Shown here: piece by piece, positions 32,360 through 43,213 of the stretch
How the letters are laid out: each line of letters opens with the position of its first letter
Position numbering within the stretch: position 1 is the first letter of the stretch
Origin: an uncultured Oleiphilaceae bacterium
GTDB lineage: Bacteria; Pseudomonadota; Gammaproteobacteria; Pseudomonadales; Oleiphilaceae
NCBI GenBank assembly: GCA_913060665.1
Contig: CAJXUY010000005.1
Coordinates: 62,001-126,000 of the forward strand
Direction: 5' to 3'
Length of the DNA: 64,000 nt
The notes under the pieces: generated by a model
Seen by the model: the letters and a program-made list of their open reading frames with translations, nothing else
What the model was told of the DNA's origin: nothing
The model's database searches: none
Made by a program: the position numbers and the translations under genes

Positions 32360-34690
32360 TTAGAAATTCTGTCCCAATGTAAACTGGAATATCTGCGTAT
32401 CATCGCCCTCTTGATCATTAAGTGGCTTGGCTAATGCAAAACCAAGCGGACCTATCGCTGTCACCCATTGAAAGCTAACCCCGGTCGACATCCTTAACTC
32501 CGATAGCTCCGGATTATAATCTCGACTAGCATCAAAAACGTTACCCGCATCAAAAAACAGAGCAGTCCTCATCGAACTTTGATCTTCAACAAAAGGAATC
32601 GGGAATATTAGCTCAGCGGACCCTTCGATCAGAATATTACCACCAAAGGCTCTAGGTGATGATGAATCTGTCGGGCTTTGAGTCCCTTTTAAGCCTAATG
32701 TATTGGACTCATAACCTCTTACAGACCCAATACCACCGGCAAAGTAGTTTTCATAGAATGGTAACTCACTTGTATCGCCGTAACCCTCACCATACCCAAA
32801 GTCTGAGCGTAAACGAACCACCCAGGTATGAAATCGGTCAACCGGTTGATAAAAGTTAGTTCTGTAATTCGCCTTAAAGTACTGAAGGTCACTACTTTGC
32901 GGTGTCGTGATATTGGTGGATAAACTTTGAGACAGCCCCTGAGTGGCAAACATACCTCTGTTGAGCGTATTTCGGGTCCAACTTAAATCTATCGTTAAGT
33001 TATTAAATACATCGCCATGCCCTTCAATAAAATCGACGACCTCTAAAGCAGACTCATCACCTGCCTCTAACTGATCATTGGTCGCAGTAAGACCAAAGTT
33101 TAATCGGGAGAAGTTGTTGATTGGATAACCAAACGTAACCGCACCCCCGATAGTATCGAGAATATAGGCTGAAGTATTGAGGTTATCAAAGTCTGTCGCC
33201 TTAGCAAAAACACTAAACCCTCGACTTACACCATCTACCGTATAATAAGGGTTTAGATAAGAAAATCTCGCACTTTTCACAGACTCGCTGGTATTGATCC
33301 CCATCGACACTCTTCGTCCTGTACCAAAAAAATTGTTCTCTGATACATTCAACCCTAGAATAAAGCCACTGTCTTGAGAAAAACCCAGGCTTGCAGATAA
33401 GCTACCTGAAGCTTGTTCCTCAACACTATAGTTAACATCTACCTGATCAGCATTACCTGGCACAGCTGGAGTTTCTACTGTAACCGTTTTGAAGTAGCCG
33501 AGTCTCTCCAGACGACTTTTCGACGCTTCTATCAGGTTAGTGGACGCAGAACCGCCCTCCATTTGACGCATTTCTTGGCGCAGTACTTCGTCAGCAGTGT
33601 TAACATTGCCTCTAAAGTTAATCCGCCTAACATACGTTCTGCGGCCGGGATCAACAAAAAAGGTCACTGTAGCAGTATTGTCATCATGAGGTTCGGGGAT
33701 CGCATTGACATTGGCAAAGGTGTAACCCTCTGTACCTAATCGTCTGGAAATAACATCAGAAGTCGCGGTCAATAGTCGTCGAGAGAACGTGTCACCCTCT
33801 TTTACTAACACCAGTCGCCGAATTTCTTCTTCGTCAACAATGAGTTCGCCCTTTAGCTGTATATCACTAATCGTGTAAAGCGGACCTTCAGTAACATTCA
33901 GAGTAATAAAAACATCTTCTTTACTAGGTGATATAGCAACCTGTGTAGACTCGACATTGAACTTAATATAGCCACGATCCAGATAGAAGGAACGGATTCT
34001 TTCAAGATCTCCACTGAGTTTTTCTTTGGCATACTTGTCATCGCTGGTGAACATTGAAAGCCAACCTGGGGTTTTTAACTCCATCAGGTCTAACAACTGC
34101 TCATCCGAAAACGCTTTGTTGCCGACTACATTAATATGCTGAATAGAGGCTACATCGCCTTCATTGATATTAAGCTTAATCGCGACACGATTTCTAGGCT
34201 GTTGCTCTACGTCTGCTTCGACAGAGGCATTATAGCGGCCCTGTGCAACATAAGAACGAAGTATCTCAAGCTCTAACCTTTCCATAGTAACGCGTTGAAA
34301 AACTTGACCTTCATACATGCCCGCAGATTTAAGTCCATCCATCAGGTCATCTGTCGATATATCTTTGTTACCATCAATTTCTATTTTGCTGATTGACGGC
34401 CTTTCTACCACTGTAATAAGTAGATCATCATCTTCTCGACCTAACTGAATATCGGTAAACAAACCACTTTTGAATAGGTTTTTGGATGCTTCAACTAAGC
34501 GAACAGAGTCTACGTCATCCCCAACATTAACAGGGAACGCACTAAACACGGTACCAGCAGAAACTCGCTGCAAACCGTCAACACGAATATCTTTAACTTC
34601 GAACTCTTCAGCATGCAATTCAGAAGCGGTCAGACCGAAACAGATAAAAAATAATAATGCACTGGAAAGAAACTTACTGCGATTTATCAT
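32360..34690 (-). CDS. bamA: BamA outer-membrane protein assembly factor
   Basis: Central Omp85 subunit of the BAM complex, inserting beta-barrel proteins into the outer membrane. The 776-residue precursor has a signal peptide ending at about residue 27 (SELHAEE). Five POTRA domains follow (about 28-425), starting EVKDIRVDGLQRVSAGTVF. The 16-strand barrel includes the conserved VRGYESNTLG motif of loop 6 (about 655) and ends with the outer-membrane signature IFQFTLGQNF with terminal phenylalanine. It follows rseP by 141 bp. Confidence 0.98.
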   Translation of the reverse strand: MINRSKFLSSALLFFICFGLTASELHAEEFEVKDIRVDGLQRVSAGTVFSAFPVNVGDDVDSVRLVEASKNLFKSGLFTDIQLGREDDDLLITVVERPSISKIEIDGNKDISTDDLMDGLKSAGMYEGQVFQRVTMERLELEILRSYVAQGRYNASVEADVEQQPRNRVAIKLNINEGDVASIQHINVVGNKAFSDEQLLDLMELKTPGWLSMFTSDDKYAKEKLSGDLERIRSFYLDRGYIKFNVESTQVAISPSKEDVFITLNVTEGPLYTISDIQLKGELIVDEEEIRRLVLVKEGDTFSRRLLTATSDVISRRLGTEGYTFANVNAIPEPHDDNTATVTFFVDPGRRTYVRRINFRGNVNTADEVLRQEMRQMEGGSASTNLIEASKSRLERLGYFKTVTVETPAVPGNADQVDVNYSVEEQASGSLSASLGFSQDSGFILGLNVSENNFFGTGRRVSMGINTSESVKSARFSYLNPYYTVDGVSRGFSVFAKATDFDNLNTSAYILDTIGGAVTFGYPINNFSRLNFGLTATNDQLEAGDESALEVVDFIEGHGDVFNNLTIDLSWTRNTLNRGMFATQGLSQSLSTNITTPQSSDLQYFKANYRTNFYQPVDRFHTWVVRLRSDFGYGEGYGDTSELPFYENYFAGGIGSVRGYESNTLGLKGTQSPTDSSSPRAFGGNILIEGSAELIFPIPFVEDQSSMRTALFFDAGNVFDASRDYNPELSELRMSTGVSFQWVTAIGPLGFALAKPLNDQEGDDTQIFQFTLGQNF

Positions 34691-34744
34691 GAAAAAATAG
34701 TTACCAACAAGGCCTTAAAACGAGGCTATGCCTATCATTTAATA

Positions 34745-34768
34745 GTTTCGTACAACATGTTTCGTACA
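34745..34768. repeat. 10-bp direct repeat upstream of bamA
   Basis: GTTTCGTACA occurs twice, at 34745-34754 and 34759-34768, with a 4-nt spacer (14-nt period), about 55 nt upstream of the bamA start. Two copies on the same face of the helix could be an activator or response-regulator site; I did not find a good sigma-E promoter match. Confidence 0.45.
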
Positions 34769-34831
34769 GTTTAGTGTGATGTTCAGCTCTAATAAACGCC
34801 CGCACAATTTATGCGCCTGATCCCCGCCCCT

Positions 34832-36187
34832 TTAGAGCCTTAATAGATCATTATAGAAAGCCACGAACATTAGCATGACAACTAACGTAATGCCTATTTT
34901 TAACCCAATCAACTGAGTATTTTCAGAAAGGGGCTTCCCTCTAATAAGTTCGACAAAATAATACAGCAAATGGCCGCCATCTAATACCGGAATTGGCAAT
35001 AGATTAAGTACGCCCAGACTAACACTTAATAACGCCAAAAAACTGAGAAAAGTTTCAAGCCCTGACTGAATAGTTGAATTAGCAATTCTAGCGATCGTAA
35101 TTGGGCCACTTAAATTCTTTACGGAAATAAGCCCTTCTATCATTTTTTTGATCGAGCTGAGAGTCATTATGGTGTCTTCCCAGGTTTTACCGAGCGCGGC
35201 ACCAAAAGCATCTACTGGGCCATAATGGACTTCACGCATCATGTCATCTGGCCATTTTGGCTGCTGAACTCCTGCACCTATATAGCCAATCACTTGTCCT
35301 TCCGCAATAGTTTTCGTTTGAGGGGTCAAATCTACATTGATGATACTGGTTTCACGCAATAGCTCGACCATTAATGCTTCACCAGCTGAGGCTCTAACCA
35401 CTGCTACAAAATCCATCCAGTCGTCAACCGTATTTCCATTTATGGCGATTACACGGTCACCAGGACGAAACCCGGCAGCAGATGCGCTGCCTCCTTCAGA
35501 TACAACACCTATTAATGGTGGAATTTGCGGTCTAAAGGGGTGAATCCCCATTGCGCCAACAGGGTTTGGCATTTCTTGATCAGCAAGCCATTCATTGATA
35601 GCAATCGTAACCGTCGAAGGAGAGTCATCACCGACATTTTTAAGAGATAGCGCCACCTCTCCTGTGTCCCCTAAACGATTTAGCAGACCAATGTTAACGC
35701 TTTGCCAACTGTTAGTAGCACTGCCATCGACCGCTATTATCTCTTGATGGGGTAAAATTCCAGCATTTGCTGCGACAGACTGATCATCCACACTTCCGAT
35801 AACAGGCGCTACAACCGTAAACCCCAATATGAACATTAACCAATAAGCAAAGATCGCAAATAGAAAATTAGCAATAGGCCCGGCAGCGACAATCGCTATC
35901 CGCTTAGAAATACTTTGACGATTAAACGCCAAATGAAACTCATCTGGAGAGACCTCTCCTTCTCGCTCGTCAAGCATTTTGACATAACCACCCAACGGAA
36001 TAGACGCTACAGCAAACTCTGTTCCATTTTTGTCATGCCAGCTAAATATAGGTTTACCAAAACCTACAGAGAAACGAAGAACTTTAACACCACAACGTCT
36101 TGCGACCCAGTAGTGTCCATACTCGTGAATAGTAACCAGGATCCCAAGCGTTATAATCAATGATAAGACAGACTGTAAAATTTCCAT
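34832..36187 (-). CDS. rseP: RseP site-2 intramembrane metalloprotease
   Basis: Inner-membrane zinc protease that cuts RseA to release sigma-E and also clears signal peptides. The 451-residue protein has the zinc motif HEYGHYWVARR in the first transmembrane helix (about residue 23), two PDZ domains (about 125-210 and 220-290; second includes GGSASAAGFRPGDRVIAING), and LLPIPVLDGGHLLYY with the third zinc ligand near residue 400. Four transmembrane segments are evident. It follows dxr by 3 nt. Confidence 0.97.
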   Translation of the reverse strand: MEILQSVLSLIITLGILVTIHEYGHYWVARRCGVKVLRFSVGFGKPIFSWHDKNGTEFAVASIPLGGYVKMLDEREGEVSPDEFHLAFNRQSISKRIAIVAAGPIANFLFAIFAYWLMFILGFTVVAPVIGSVDDQSVAANAGILPHQEIIAVDGSATNSWQSVNIGLLNRLGDTGEVALSLKNVGDDSPSTVTIAINEWLADQEMPNPVGAMGIHPFRPQIPPLIGVVSEGGSASAAGFRPGDRVIAINGNTVDDWMDFVAVVRASAGEALMVELLRETSIINVDLTPQTKTIAEGQVIGYIGAGVQQPKWPDDMMREVHYGPVDAFGAALGKTWEDTIMTLSSIKKMIEGLISVKNLSGPITIARIANSTIQSGLETFLSFLALLSVSLGVLNLLPIPVLDGGHLLYYFVELIRGKPLSENTQLIGLKIGITLVVMLMFVAFYNDLLRL

Positions 36188-36190
36188 TCG

Positions 36191-37369
36191 CTATAGCCCT
36201 TGCTCTATCAATTTAACAGCCATTAATCGAGCAGCCGCATCATCTTCAAATATCATATCAAAGTCTGCCTGCTGGCGGGGCGCTAGAGACTCCATCACTC
36301 TCTCAATAAGTGTCGCTATCTGATCGAAACGAATTTTTTTATTCAGAAAAGCATCTACCGCTTCTTCATTGGCAGCATTTAGAATCGCGCAAGCCGTCCC
36401 ACCTAGACGGTAGGCCTCTGCTGCCAACCTCAGACAGGGGAAGCGCTCTTCATCTGGTTGCTCGAAGTTAAGCTGTGATATCTTAAATAAATCTAACGAA
36501 GATACTCCAGACTCTATTCGGTCAGGCCAGCCAAGTCCATATGCAATGGGCGTTCTCATGTCGGGACTACCCATTTGAGCTAATACAGACCCGTCATCAT
36601 ACTCAACCATCGAATGAATAATACTTTCAGGGTGAACATGTACCTCGATGCTGTCTGGCGTCGTATCGAACAGCCAGCAAGCTTCGATTAACTCAAGACC
36701 TTTGTTCATCATAGTGGCCGAGTCTACAGATATTTTCCGCCCCATCGACCAGTTCGGATGCTTACATGCTTGTTCGGGAGTAACACCTTTAATGTCAGAT
36801 AAAGGCGTATTACGGAAAGGGCCACCCGAGGCTGTTAAAAGAATTCTTCTAATGTGTTTGAGAGGCATGCCACTTCGATAAGTAGCAGGCATACATTGAT
36901 AGATGGCGTTATGCTCACTATCGATAGGCAAAATTTCAGCGCCCGCTTTTTTCGCGGCAGCCATAAATAGGCTACCCGTCATCACAAGCGCTTCTTTATT
37001 TGCCAACAGTATTCTTTTACCAGCATGAACCGCGGCCAATGTAGGTTTAAGCCCAGCAGCGCCGACGATAGAGGCCATCACAACATCTACTTCAGGATGC
37101 TCAGAAACTCGATGCAATCCCTCATCACCTGACATCACTTCAGTTTCAAGCTCACTATTTTCAATCAGCTTACCTAACGCTACAGCGGAATCATTGCAAC
37201 TCATAACCGCATAACGAGGGTTAAATAAAGCGCACTGCTGATACATCTCTTCAACATTAGTATTTGCAGTTAGCGCAAATACTGAATACTTATCCCGATG
37301 CTCGGAAATAACATCCAGTGTACTCAGACCAATTGAGCCTGTTGCTCCAAGAATGGTAATCTGCTTCAT
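36191..37369 (-). CDS. dxr: DXP reductoisomerase
   Basis: Converts 1-deoxy-D-xylulose 5-phosphate to MEP, the committed step of the non-mevalonate isoprenoid route. The 392-residue protein has an N-terminal Rossmann fold ([18 protein letters not shown]), [13 protein letters not shown], the metal and substrate residues in [24 protein letters not shown], and [20 protein letters not shown]. It lies between cdsA and rseP as in E. coli (ispC). Confidence 0.98.
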   Translation of the reverse strand: MKQITILGATGSIGLSTLDVISEHRDKYSVFALTANTNVEEMYQQCALFNPRYAVMSCNDSAVALGKLIENSELETEVMSGDEGLHRVSEHPEVDVVMASIVGAAGLKPTLAAVHAGKRILLANKEALVMTGSLFMAAAKKAGAEILPIDSEHNAIYQCMPATYRSGMPLKHIRRILLTASGGPFRNTPLSDIKGVTPEQACKHPNWSMGRKISVDSATMMNKGLELIEACWLFDTTPDSIEVHVHPESIIHSMVEYDDGSVLAQMGSPDMRTPIAYGLGWPDRIESGVSSLDLFKISQLNFEQPDEERFPCLRLAAEAYRLGGTACAILNAANEEAVDAFLNKKIRFDQIATLIERVMESLAPRQQADFDMIFEDDAAARLMAVKLIEQGL

Positions 37370-37406
37370 GATTTACAACACTGAAAATGTTCAACACTCG
37401 TCAAAA

Positions 37407-38237
37407 TTAAAACCAACCAACAAGCATTAAAAGAAAGGTTAACACCGGAACAGCCGCAGTGAGGCTATCAACTCTATCTAGTACACCTCCATGCCCCGGC
37501 AACAACTGACTACTATCCTTTATTCCTCGATGTCTCTTGAGCATGCTTTCAAGCAGATCACCGACCACGGAGAACACACCTGTAACCAGCGTAATAATAA
37601 TCAGCAGAGCGGTGTCTGAAACGGACATTTCTAACATTAGCGAGGCAACTATTGCAAACAGCGTAGTCGTCGCCAAACCACCATATACACCCGCCCAGGA
37701 TTTGCCAGGAGACACGTTAGGCGCTAACTTTTTATTACCCCAAGCCTTACCCGAAAAATAAGCCCCTACATCGGCACCCCATACAATAAACATGATGTAT
37801 AGAATTAGATAACGCACATCAACCACCTGCCCAGCGTAAACCAAAACGCTGCTATCTCGAATCACTACCAAGCCTGTCCAAGCAGGCACCAGTACAAAAA
37901 CGCCCAGTAAAAGACGTCTAAACCGGCATTCCCAAAGTGCTTTTTTATTTGGGTACTGAGTAATAAGATAAAACGAAACAACCCAACCAAAAACACTAGC
38001 AGCTAAGATATAGGTTGAGTCCAAACATGTTGATAGATACAACAACAAAGAAATAAACGCAGCAAAGCCCACCCGCTCAATAGACTTGCTAAAGCCGGCA
38101 AGGTTTGCCCACTCCCATCCACCAACTGCGATAATAAACCCAATAAACAATGAAAACTCAAAGGGAGGCAAAAAGAAAATTCCGCCAATGGCGATGGGCG
38201 CAAGAATTAATCCGGTAATAATCCGTTGTTTAAGCAC
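37407..38237 (-). CDS. cdsA: CdsA phosphatidate cytidylyltransferase
   Basis: Integral membrane enzyme that makes CDP-diacylglycerol from phosphatidic acid and CTP. The 276-residue protein has about eight hydrophobic helices and the family signature SMLKRHRGIKDSSQLLPGHG followed by GVLDRVDSL near the C terminus, plus SPGKSWAGVYGG. It starts with GTG (38237) and has a weak ribosome binding site; no better start is evident. It is followed by dxr and preceded by uppS, the usual order. Confidence 0.97.
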   Translation of the reverse strand: MLKQRIITGLILAPIAIGGIFFLPPFEFSLFIGFIIAVGGWEWANLAGFSKSIERVGFAAFISLLLYLSTCLDSTYILAASVFGWVVSFYLITQYPNKKALWECRFRRLLLGVFVLVPAWTGLVVIRDSSVLVYAGQVVDVRYLILYIMFIVWGADVGAYFSGKAWGNKKLAPNVSPGKSWAGVYGGLATTTLFAIVASLMLEMSVSDTALLIIITLVTGVFSVVGDLLESMLKRHRGIKDSSQLLPGHGGVLDRVDSLTAAVPVLTFLLMLVGWF

Positions 38238-38336
38238 AATTCAGGTCACTTTATTATCAATAGCAGGGCTATTGGGGTAAATTTTTTTATGTTCCGACGT
38301 CACGATAATATCGCATCCTTGAGAAAACCGGAGCAC

Positions 38337-39101
38337 TTAAGCCTTATTGATTTGATCATCCGTTTGACCAAACCGTCGTTGACGAGCAGAGTACGCTAAA
38401 AGTGCTTTGCGCATCTCTTCATGCTGAAAATCAGGCCAGTATACTTCAGAGAAATACAGCTCGGTATACGCAAACTGCCATAACATAAAGTTACTGATTC
38501 GCTGCTCACCTGCCGTTCTGATACATAAGTCTGGCATCGGAAGGTCGCCGAGGCATAGATGCTGCTGAATAAGGTTATCATCAACATCAGAAGCCTTAAT
38601 ATCACCCGCCTCAACCATTTCGGCTATTTTCTGGGTCGCTTGAGCGATATCCCAATGGCCACCATAATTCGCAGCAATTACTAAATTTAGTCGCGTATTA
38701 TTAGCCGTTAATTCCTCAGCTCGCGCCATATGCTCCTGAAGAATTGGGCTAAATTTACTTCTATCACCGATAATTTTCAAACGAATATTGTTTTTGTGTA
38801 ACTTCTTAACTTCTCGCTGCAGCGCTAGAAGAAATAACTTCATCAACGCTGACACTTCATCCGCAGGCCGTCGCCAGTTTTCACTACTAAATGCAAATAA
38901 CGTAAGTGTTCCAATACCTTCTTCAACGCAGGTTTCTACAACAGCTCTTACTGCATCAACCCCCGCTTTATGGCCTGAAACACCCAGCAACCTTTTCTTC
39001 TTCGCCCAACGATTGTTCCCATCCATGATAATAGCAACATGACGAGGTTTATCTGTCGCCGTAATGGGTATATCGGCTGTTACACTTTCGGTCATATCCA
39101 T
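38337..39101 (-). CDS. uppS: UppS undecaprenyl diphosphate synthase
   Basis: Cis-prenyltransferase that makes the C55 lipid carrier for cell wall and O-antigen synthesis. The 254-residue protein shows HVAIIMDGNNRWAKKKRLLG with the catalytic aspartate, GHKAGVDAVRAVV, TLFAFSSENWRRPADEV, and the C-terminal DLCIRTAGEQRISNFMLWQF block. It stands 99 nt before cdsA and 129 nt after frr. Confidence 0.98.
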   Translation of the reverse strand: MDMTESVTADIPITATDKPRHVAIIMDGNNRWAKKKRLLGVSGHKAGVDAVRAVVETCVEEGIGTLTLFAFSSENWRRPADEVSALMKLFLLALQREVKKLHKNNIRLKIIGDRSKFSPILQEHMARAEELTANNTRLNLVIAANYGGHWDIAQATQKIAEMVEAGDIKASDVDDNLIQQHLCLGDLPMPDLCIRTAGEQRISNFMLWQFAYTELYFSEVYWPDFQHEEMRKALLAYSARQRRFGQTDDQINKA

Positions 39102-39230
39102 CTCTTCAAAAAACCACCTGCAATCTATCGCAGGCTAACATCCATAGCGGTAAAGCCCTCCACAAACTAAATTCTCGTTCTAAGCATTCTGCATAAGACG
39201 CCAATTAATAAGTGGAGAACCTATAAGACC

Positions 39231-39788
39231 TTATACTTCCATTAAGTCCGCTTCTTTGGCTTGAAGCATTTTTTCAACTTCAGCAACATACTTATCCGTC
39301 AGCTTTTGGATATCATCGGAAAAACGACGATCTTCATCTTCGGTAATTTCTTTTTCTTTTAATAACTCTTTCGCATCAGACAACGCATCACGACGTGCAT
39401 TACGCACAGACACTCGACCACCCTCTGCATCTCCTCGTGCCAGTTTAACCATATTTTTCCGCGTTTCTTCAGTTAACGCAGGCATAGGTAAACGGATAGT
39501 GTCACCGGTTGTAGCAGGGTTCAAACCTAAATCAGCCTTCATGATAGCCTTTTCAATTACCGGAATAAGAGGCTTTTCCCACGCAGTAACAGCCAGTGTT
39601 CGCCCATCTTCAACAGACACGTTTGCAACCTGTTTCAATGGAGTATCACTGCCATAGTACGGCACCATTACACCATCCAGGATGCTCGGATGAGCACGCC
39701 CTGTTCTTATTTTATTGAAAGCAGTATGTAGTGCCTCCAAACTCTTTTTCATACGTTGTTCTGTTTCAGTTTTAATTTCGTTAAGCAC
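39231..39788 (-). CDS. frr: Ribosome recycling factor
   Basis: Splits post-termination ribosomes with EF-G. The 185-residue protein is full length and canonical: [19 protein letters not shown] in the first helix, [19 protein letters not shown] in the beta domain, and the C-terminal helix [20 protein letters not shown]. It follows pyrH by 155 nt. Confidence 0.98.
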   Translation of the reverse strand: MLNEIKTETEQRMKKSLEALHTAFNKIRTGRAHPSILDGVMVPYYGSDTPLKQVANVSVEDGRTLAVTAWEKPLIPVIEKAIMKADLGLNPATTGDTIRLPMPALTEETRKNMVKLARGDAEGGRVSVRNARRDALSDAKELLKEKEITEDEDRRFSDDIQKLTDKYVAEVEKMLQAKEADLMEV

Positions 39789-39943
39789 GTTTTTCCCCTC
39801 TTTTTAACTCACTCTTACCTAACTCAAGCAGTAGATGTATTGATACAACGTTCCTAAGGCTACGTTAACTATTTAAGGTTTGCTGTATCTAACTTGAGTA
39901 GACCTCTTATCATTTTAACCTTTCTATTTTACAACCTCAGAAC

Positions 39944-40684
39944 TCACTCCTGAGCCTGTTCAATAACGGTACCTTCATTTTCACCCACAAGAATATTAGC
40001 CACTGCACTTGCTTTATTCATATTAAATACGCGTACCGGCATATTATGATCTCTACACAAGCAAATCGCAGTTAAGTCCATCACACCTAATTTTCGGTCT
40101 AATACTTCATCATAAGTTAATCTGTCATATTTAATGGCGGTTGAGTCTTTCATAGGGTCAGTATTATACACGCCATCAACCTTAGTCGCCTTCAACACAA
40201 CATCCGCTTCTATTTCAATACCTCTAAGGCAGGCAGCGGAATCAGTGGTGAAAAACGGATTACCTGTACCTGCACTAAATATCACAACATCACCATCCTT
40301 TAAATGACGAATAGCTCTACGACGATCATAGTGCTCCACCACACCACTCATAGGAATAGCAGACATAACCCGTGTCGATATATTTGAACGCTCTAATGCA
40401 TCACGCATGGCCAGTGCATTCATAACAGTTGCAAGCATACCCATATGATCGCCTGTTACACGATCCATGCCTGCTTCTTGCAATGCAGCACCACGGAAGA
40501 GGTTTCCCCCTCCCACAACCAAACCTACCTGCACACCAATTCCAATCAGCTGGCCAATTTCTAACGCCATTCTATCAAGGACTTTAGGGTCGATCCCAAA
40601 ATCCCCATCCCCCATTAACGCCTCTCCGCTCAATTTGAGTAGTACTCGCTTGTATCTAGGCTGGGCTTTAGTTGGTGTAGGCAT
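39944..40684 (-). CDS. pyrH: UMP kinase
   Basis: Hexameric amino-acid-kinase-fold enzyme that phosphorylates UMP to UDP. The 246-residue protein has [20 protein letters not shown] at the N terminus, [13 protein letters not shown], the [20 protein letters not shown] helix, and [10 protein letters not shown]. It is 276 nt downstream of tsf; the gap holds a weak hairpin (AACCGCA/TGCGGTT around 40883-40913) but no clear T run. Confidence 0.98.
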   Translation of the reverse strand: MPTPTKAQPRYKRVLLKLSGEALMGDGDFGIDPKVLDRMALEIGQLIGIGVQVGLVVGGGNLFRGAALQEAGMDRVTGDHMGMLATVMNALAMRDALERSNISTRVMSAIPMSGVVEHYDRRRAIRHLKDGDVVIFSAGTGNPFFTTDSAACLRGIEIEADVVLKATKVDGVYNTDPMKDSTAIKYDRLTYDEVLDRKLGVMDLTAICLCRDHNMPVRVFNMNKASAVANILVGENEGTVIEQAQE

Positions 40685-40960
40685 ATGTTAACTCTCTTTT
40701 AAAATCGGCAGTGGGCTTTTAAAAAATCAACAAACTGGTATTAATGGTAATACTTAAACATTCGGCTGACACTCACCACTGCACTAACCAATAGTAGGCA
40801 CCAACCAAAACTAAATAATAGTCTATCGCATAAGCACAGGAGAAGCAGGAATATTATATTTCCACCCCCCTTATACAAATCAACCGCACACAGCTGTAGC
40901 CGATATGCGGTTAATTAAACATGTAAAGAATACTCACTACTACATGTTAAAGAAGCGTTA

Positions 40961-41833
40961 TTATTTGCTTGCAGCTGCAGCAGCTTGCTGAGCAACTTCG
41001 GTAGCAAAGTCTACTTCTTCTTTCTCGATTCCTTCACCTACTTCGTAACGAATCATGAACTCAACTTCAGCGCCTGCTTTCTTAGCTAGCGCGCCAATTT
41101 TGACTTCTGGGTCTTTAACGAATGGCTGATCAAGCAAGCTAATTTCAGCAAGGAATTTACTAATACGTCCACCAATCATTTTCTCGATGATTGCAGCAGG
41201 CTTTCCGCTCTGCTCAGCTTGTGCAGTAAAAATAGACTTCTCTTTCTCTACCAACTCAGCAGGAACATCTGATTGCTTAATAAACTGCGGATTAACAGCC
41301 GCTGTATGCATTGCGATATCTTTCGCTAACTCCGCATCACCACCACTCAATCCAATCAATACACCAATACGATTAGTACCATGAACGTACTGACCAACTA
41401 CTGCATTTTCAGCCGTTACAATACGACGAACACCGATATTTTCGCCAATCTTTTGTACCAATGCTTCACGAGCCACTTCAAGCTCGCCTTCCATTAGTTT
41501 TGCAACATCTGTTTCGCGGCTGTCGAATGCTTTTTCTACAACAGCATTAACAAACGCTAAGAAACCTTCATCACGTGCAGCAAAGTCAGTTTCACTGTTA
41601 ACTTCAACAAGAACAGCAAAAGAACCGTCATCAGCAACCTTCGCCTTTACAACGCCATCAGCAGCAGTACGGCCCGCTTTTTTAGCAGCCTTCATACCAC
41701 TGTTCTTACGCATTTCTTCAATCGCCGCATCGATATCGCCGTCTGATGCCTTGAGTGCCTTTTTACACTCCATCATACCTAAACCAGTGCGATCACGAAG
41801 CTCTTTCACCAAAGAGGCAGAAATAGCAGCCAT
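40961..41833 (-). CDS. tsf: Elongation factor Ts
   Basis: Nucleotide exchange factor for EF-Tu. The 290-residue protein starts [20 protein letters not shown] with the classic MMECKKAL motif, includes the core [19 protein letters not shown] and IGENIGVRR, and the coiled coil [15 protein letters not shown]. It follows rpsB across a 170-nt gap containing an intrinsic terminator that probably attenuates read-through. Confidence 0.98.
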   Translation of the reverse strand: MAAISASLVKELRDRTGLGMMECKKALKASDGDIDAAIEEMRKNSGMKAAKKAGRTAADGVVKAKVADDGSFAVLVEVNSETDFAARDEGFLAFVNAVVEKAFDSRETDVAKLMEGELEVAREALVQKIGENIGVRRIVTAENAVVGQYVHGTNRIGVLIGLSGGDAELAKDIAMHTAAVNPQFIKQSDVPAELVEKEKSIFTAQAEQSGKPAAIIEKMIGGRISKFLAEISLLDQPFVKDPEVKIGALAKKAGAEVEFMIRYEVGEGIEKEEVDFATEVAQQAAAAASK

Positions 41834-41887
41834 GTTAATTCCTCTTGATTTTAATGCCCTAAAGCATTCAAATTAAATTAGTTTTAC

Positions 41888-41913
41888 AAAAAAAGGGGCA
41901 AAGCCCCTTTTTT
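41888..41913 (-). terminator. terminator/attenuator between rpsB and tsf
   Basis: GGGGC-AAA-GCCCC (41895-41907) flanked by A7 and T6 forms a bidirectional hairpin. On the minus strand it lies after rpsB and before tsf and is followed by a T7 run, so it should reduce tsf expression relative to rpsB, as the rpsB-tsf attenuator does in E. coli. Confidence 0.85.
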
Positions 41914-42003
41914 GCCATCTCGCAATATCAACGTGAGTCAACTACATCAAACGCTTACACTGCAAAACCGTCGGACAGTACTAAAGTAGTAACACTCAGC
42001 AGA

Positions 42004-42750
42004 TTATTCTGCTGCTGGTTGCTCACTAGCTTCTTCGCTAACTTCTACAAACTCATCAGCGTTTGCACCGCCAACAGTTCCTTCAAGACACGCATTTGCA
42101 ACCGCTTGTGCATAAACCTGAATGGCGCGAATTGCATCATCGTTGCCAGGAATTACGTAATCAACACCGTCTGGGTCACTGTTAGTATCAACAATACCGA
42201 TAACTGGAATACCTAGCTTATTAGCTTCTTTAATAGCAATACGCTCGTGGTCAACGTCGATTACGAACAACGCATCAGGCAAACCACCCATATCTTTAAT
42301 ACCACCAATACTACGCTCAAGCTTATCCATCTCACGAGTCAGCATCAACGCTTCTTTCTTAGTGATCTTCTCAAATGTGCCATCTTGGCTTTGAGTTGCA
42401 AGATCTCTGTAACGACGAATAGACTGACGAATAGTCTTGTAGTTTGTCAGCATACCACCTAACCAACGGTGATTTACGTAAGGCATTCCTGCACGGACAG
42501 CTTCTTCTTTAACTATCTTGCTAGCAGCACGCTTAGTGCCAACGATAAGAACCTTATTTTTGTTCTCTGCCAAGTTCTTAATGATATTAAGAGATTGGTT
42601 AAAAGCAGGAACAGTGTGCTCAAGGTTAATTATATGAATTTTGTTGCGTGCACCAAATATGTACTTACCCATTTTAGGGTTCCAGTAACGAGTTTGGTGA
42701 CCAAAGTGTACACCTGCTTTAAGCAGGTCGCGCATAGAAACTGCAGCCAT
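42004..42750 (-). CDS. rpsB: Ribosomal protein S2
   Basis: Small-subunit ribosomal protein. The 248-residue sequence is canonical: [66 protein letters not shown], and [20 protein letters not shown]. An acidic C-terminal tail ends [15 protein letters not shown] lies 7 nt before ATG 42750. It is divergent from map, again the conserved order. Confidence 0.99.
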   Translation of the reverse strand: MAAVSMRDLLKAGVHFGHQTRYWNPKMGKYIFGARNKIHIINLEHTVPAFNQSLNIIKNLAENKNKVLIVGTKRAASKIVKEEAVRAGMPYVNHRWLGGMLTNYKTIRQSIRRYRDLATQSQDGTFEKITKKEALMLTREMDKLERSIGGIKDMGGLPDALFVIDVDHERIAIKEANKLGIPVIGIVDTNSDPDGVDYVIPGNDDAIRAIQVYAQAVANACLEGTVGGANADEFVEVSEEASEQPAAE

Positions 42751-42989
42751 TGTAAAATCCTTAACTATTAAATTGGGTTAGTCCTCCACATGCCCCATCA
42801 TTCAACTCTCTTAAGGACCAAACACTTAGCAAATACCAGTATTTCGATCACTATGAGCACCCAGAACAACGTGTCGGCACGTGTGCGAATTTTGCGCTAA
42901 CAATAATGGATAAGATTTATCTTTAGGTAATTTTCATCACTTTGAAAACGAATCTTCATACAGTTATTGAATAGAGCGGGCGCTTTATA
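42751..42989 (-). promoter_or_regulatory. rpsB promoter and long leader
   Basis: A minus-strand -10 TATAAA (42989-42984) followed by a GC-rich discriminator (GCGCCCGC) is typical of stringently controlled ribosomal promoters; the -35 is poor. The leader of about 230 nt contains potential stems (such as GCACACGTGCCGACACGT near 42868-42885) and fits the known S2 autoregulatory leader in position, but I could not confirm the motif. The rest of the gap to map (42990-43213) shows nothing I can assign apart from the map start region. Confidence 0.5.
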
Positions 42990-43213
42990 CCATATTAAGC
43001 ATTCAAACAGAAGCCAAATATTAATTATCCAACTAATAAATGAGATCATTTCTCATATCGCGCACAACAAGGTAAAATACCTTTCAATATAACAGTAAGA
43101 CGCAGTAGTTATTGCGTCAATCTGCGATTATCAACACAATAAACAATCAAAAATACTTATAGATCAATATGCTATTCGTGGCACACTATTGACCCCGACA
43201 TTTAGAGACCGCA

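Noticed and set aside
40883-40913. Hairpin between tsf and pyrH
   Set aside because: AACCGCA pairs with TGCGGTT but the loop is long and there is no T run; too weak to call a terminator.
42751-43213. t44/S2 leader RNA as a separate ncRNA
   Set aside because: Position is right, but I could not verify the conserved secondary structure by eye; left as promoter and leader only. A covariance-model search would decide.
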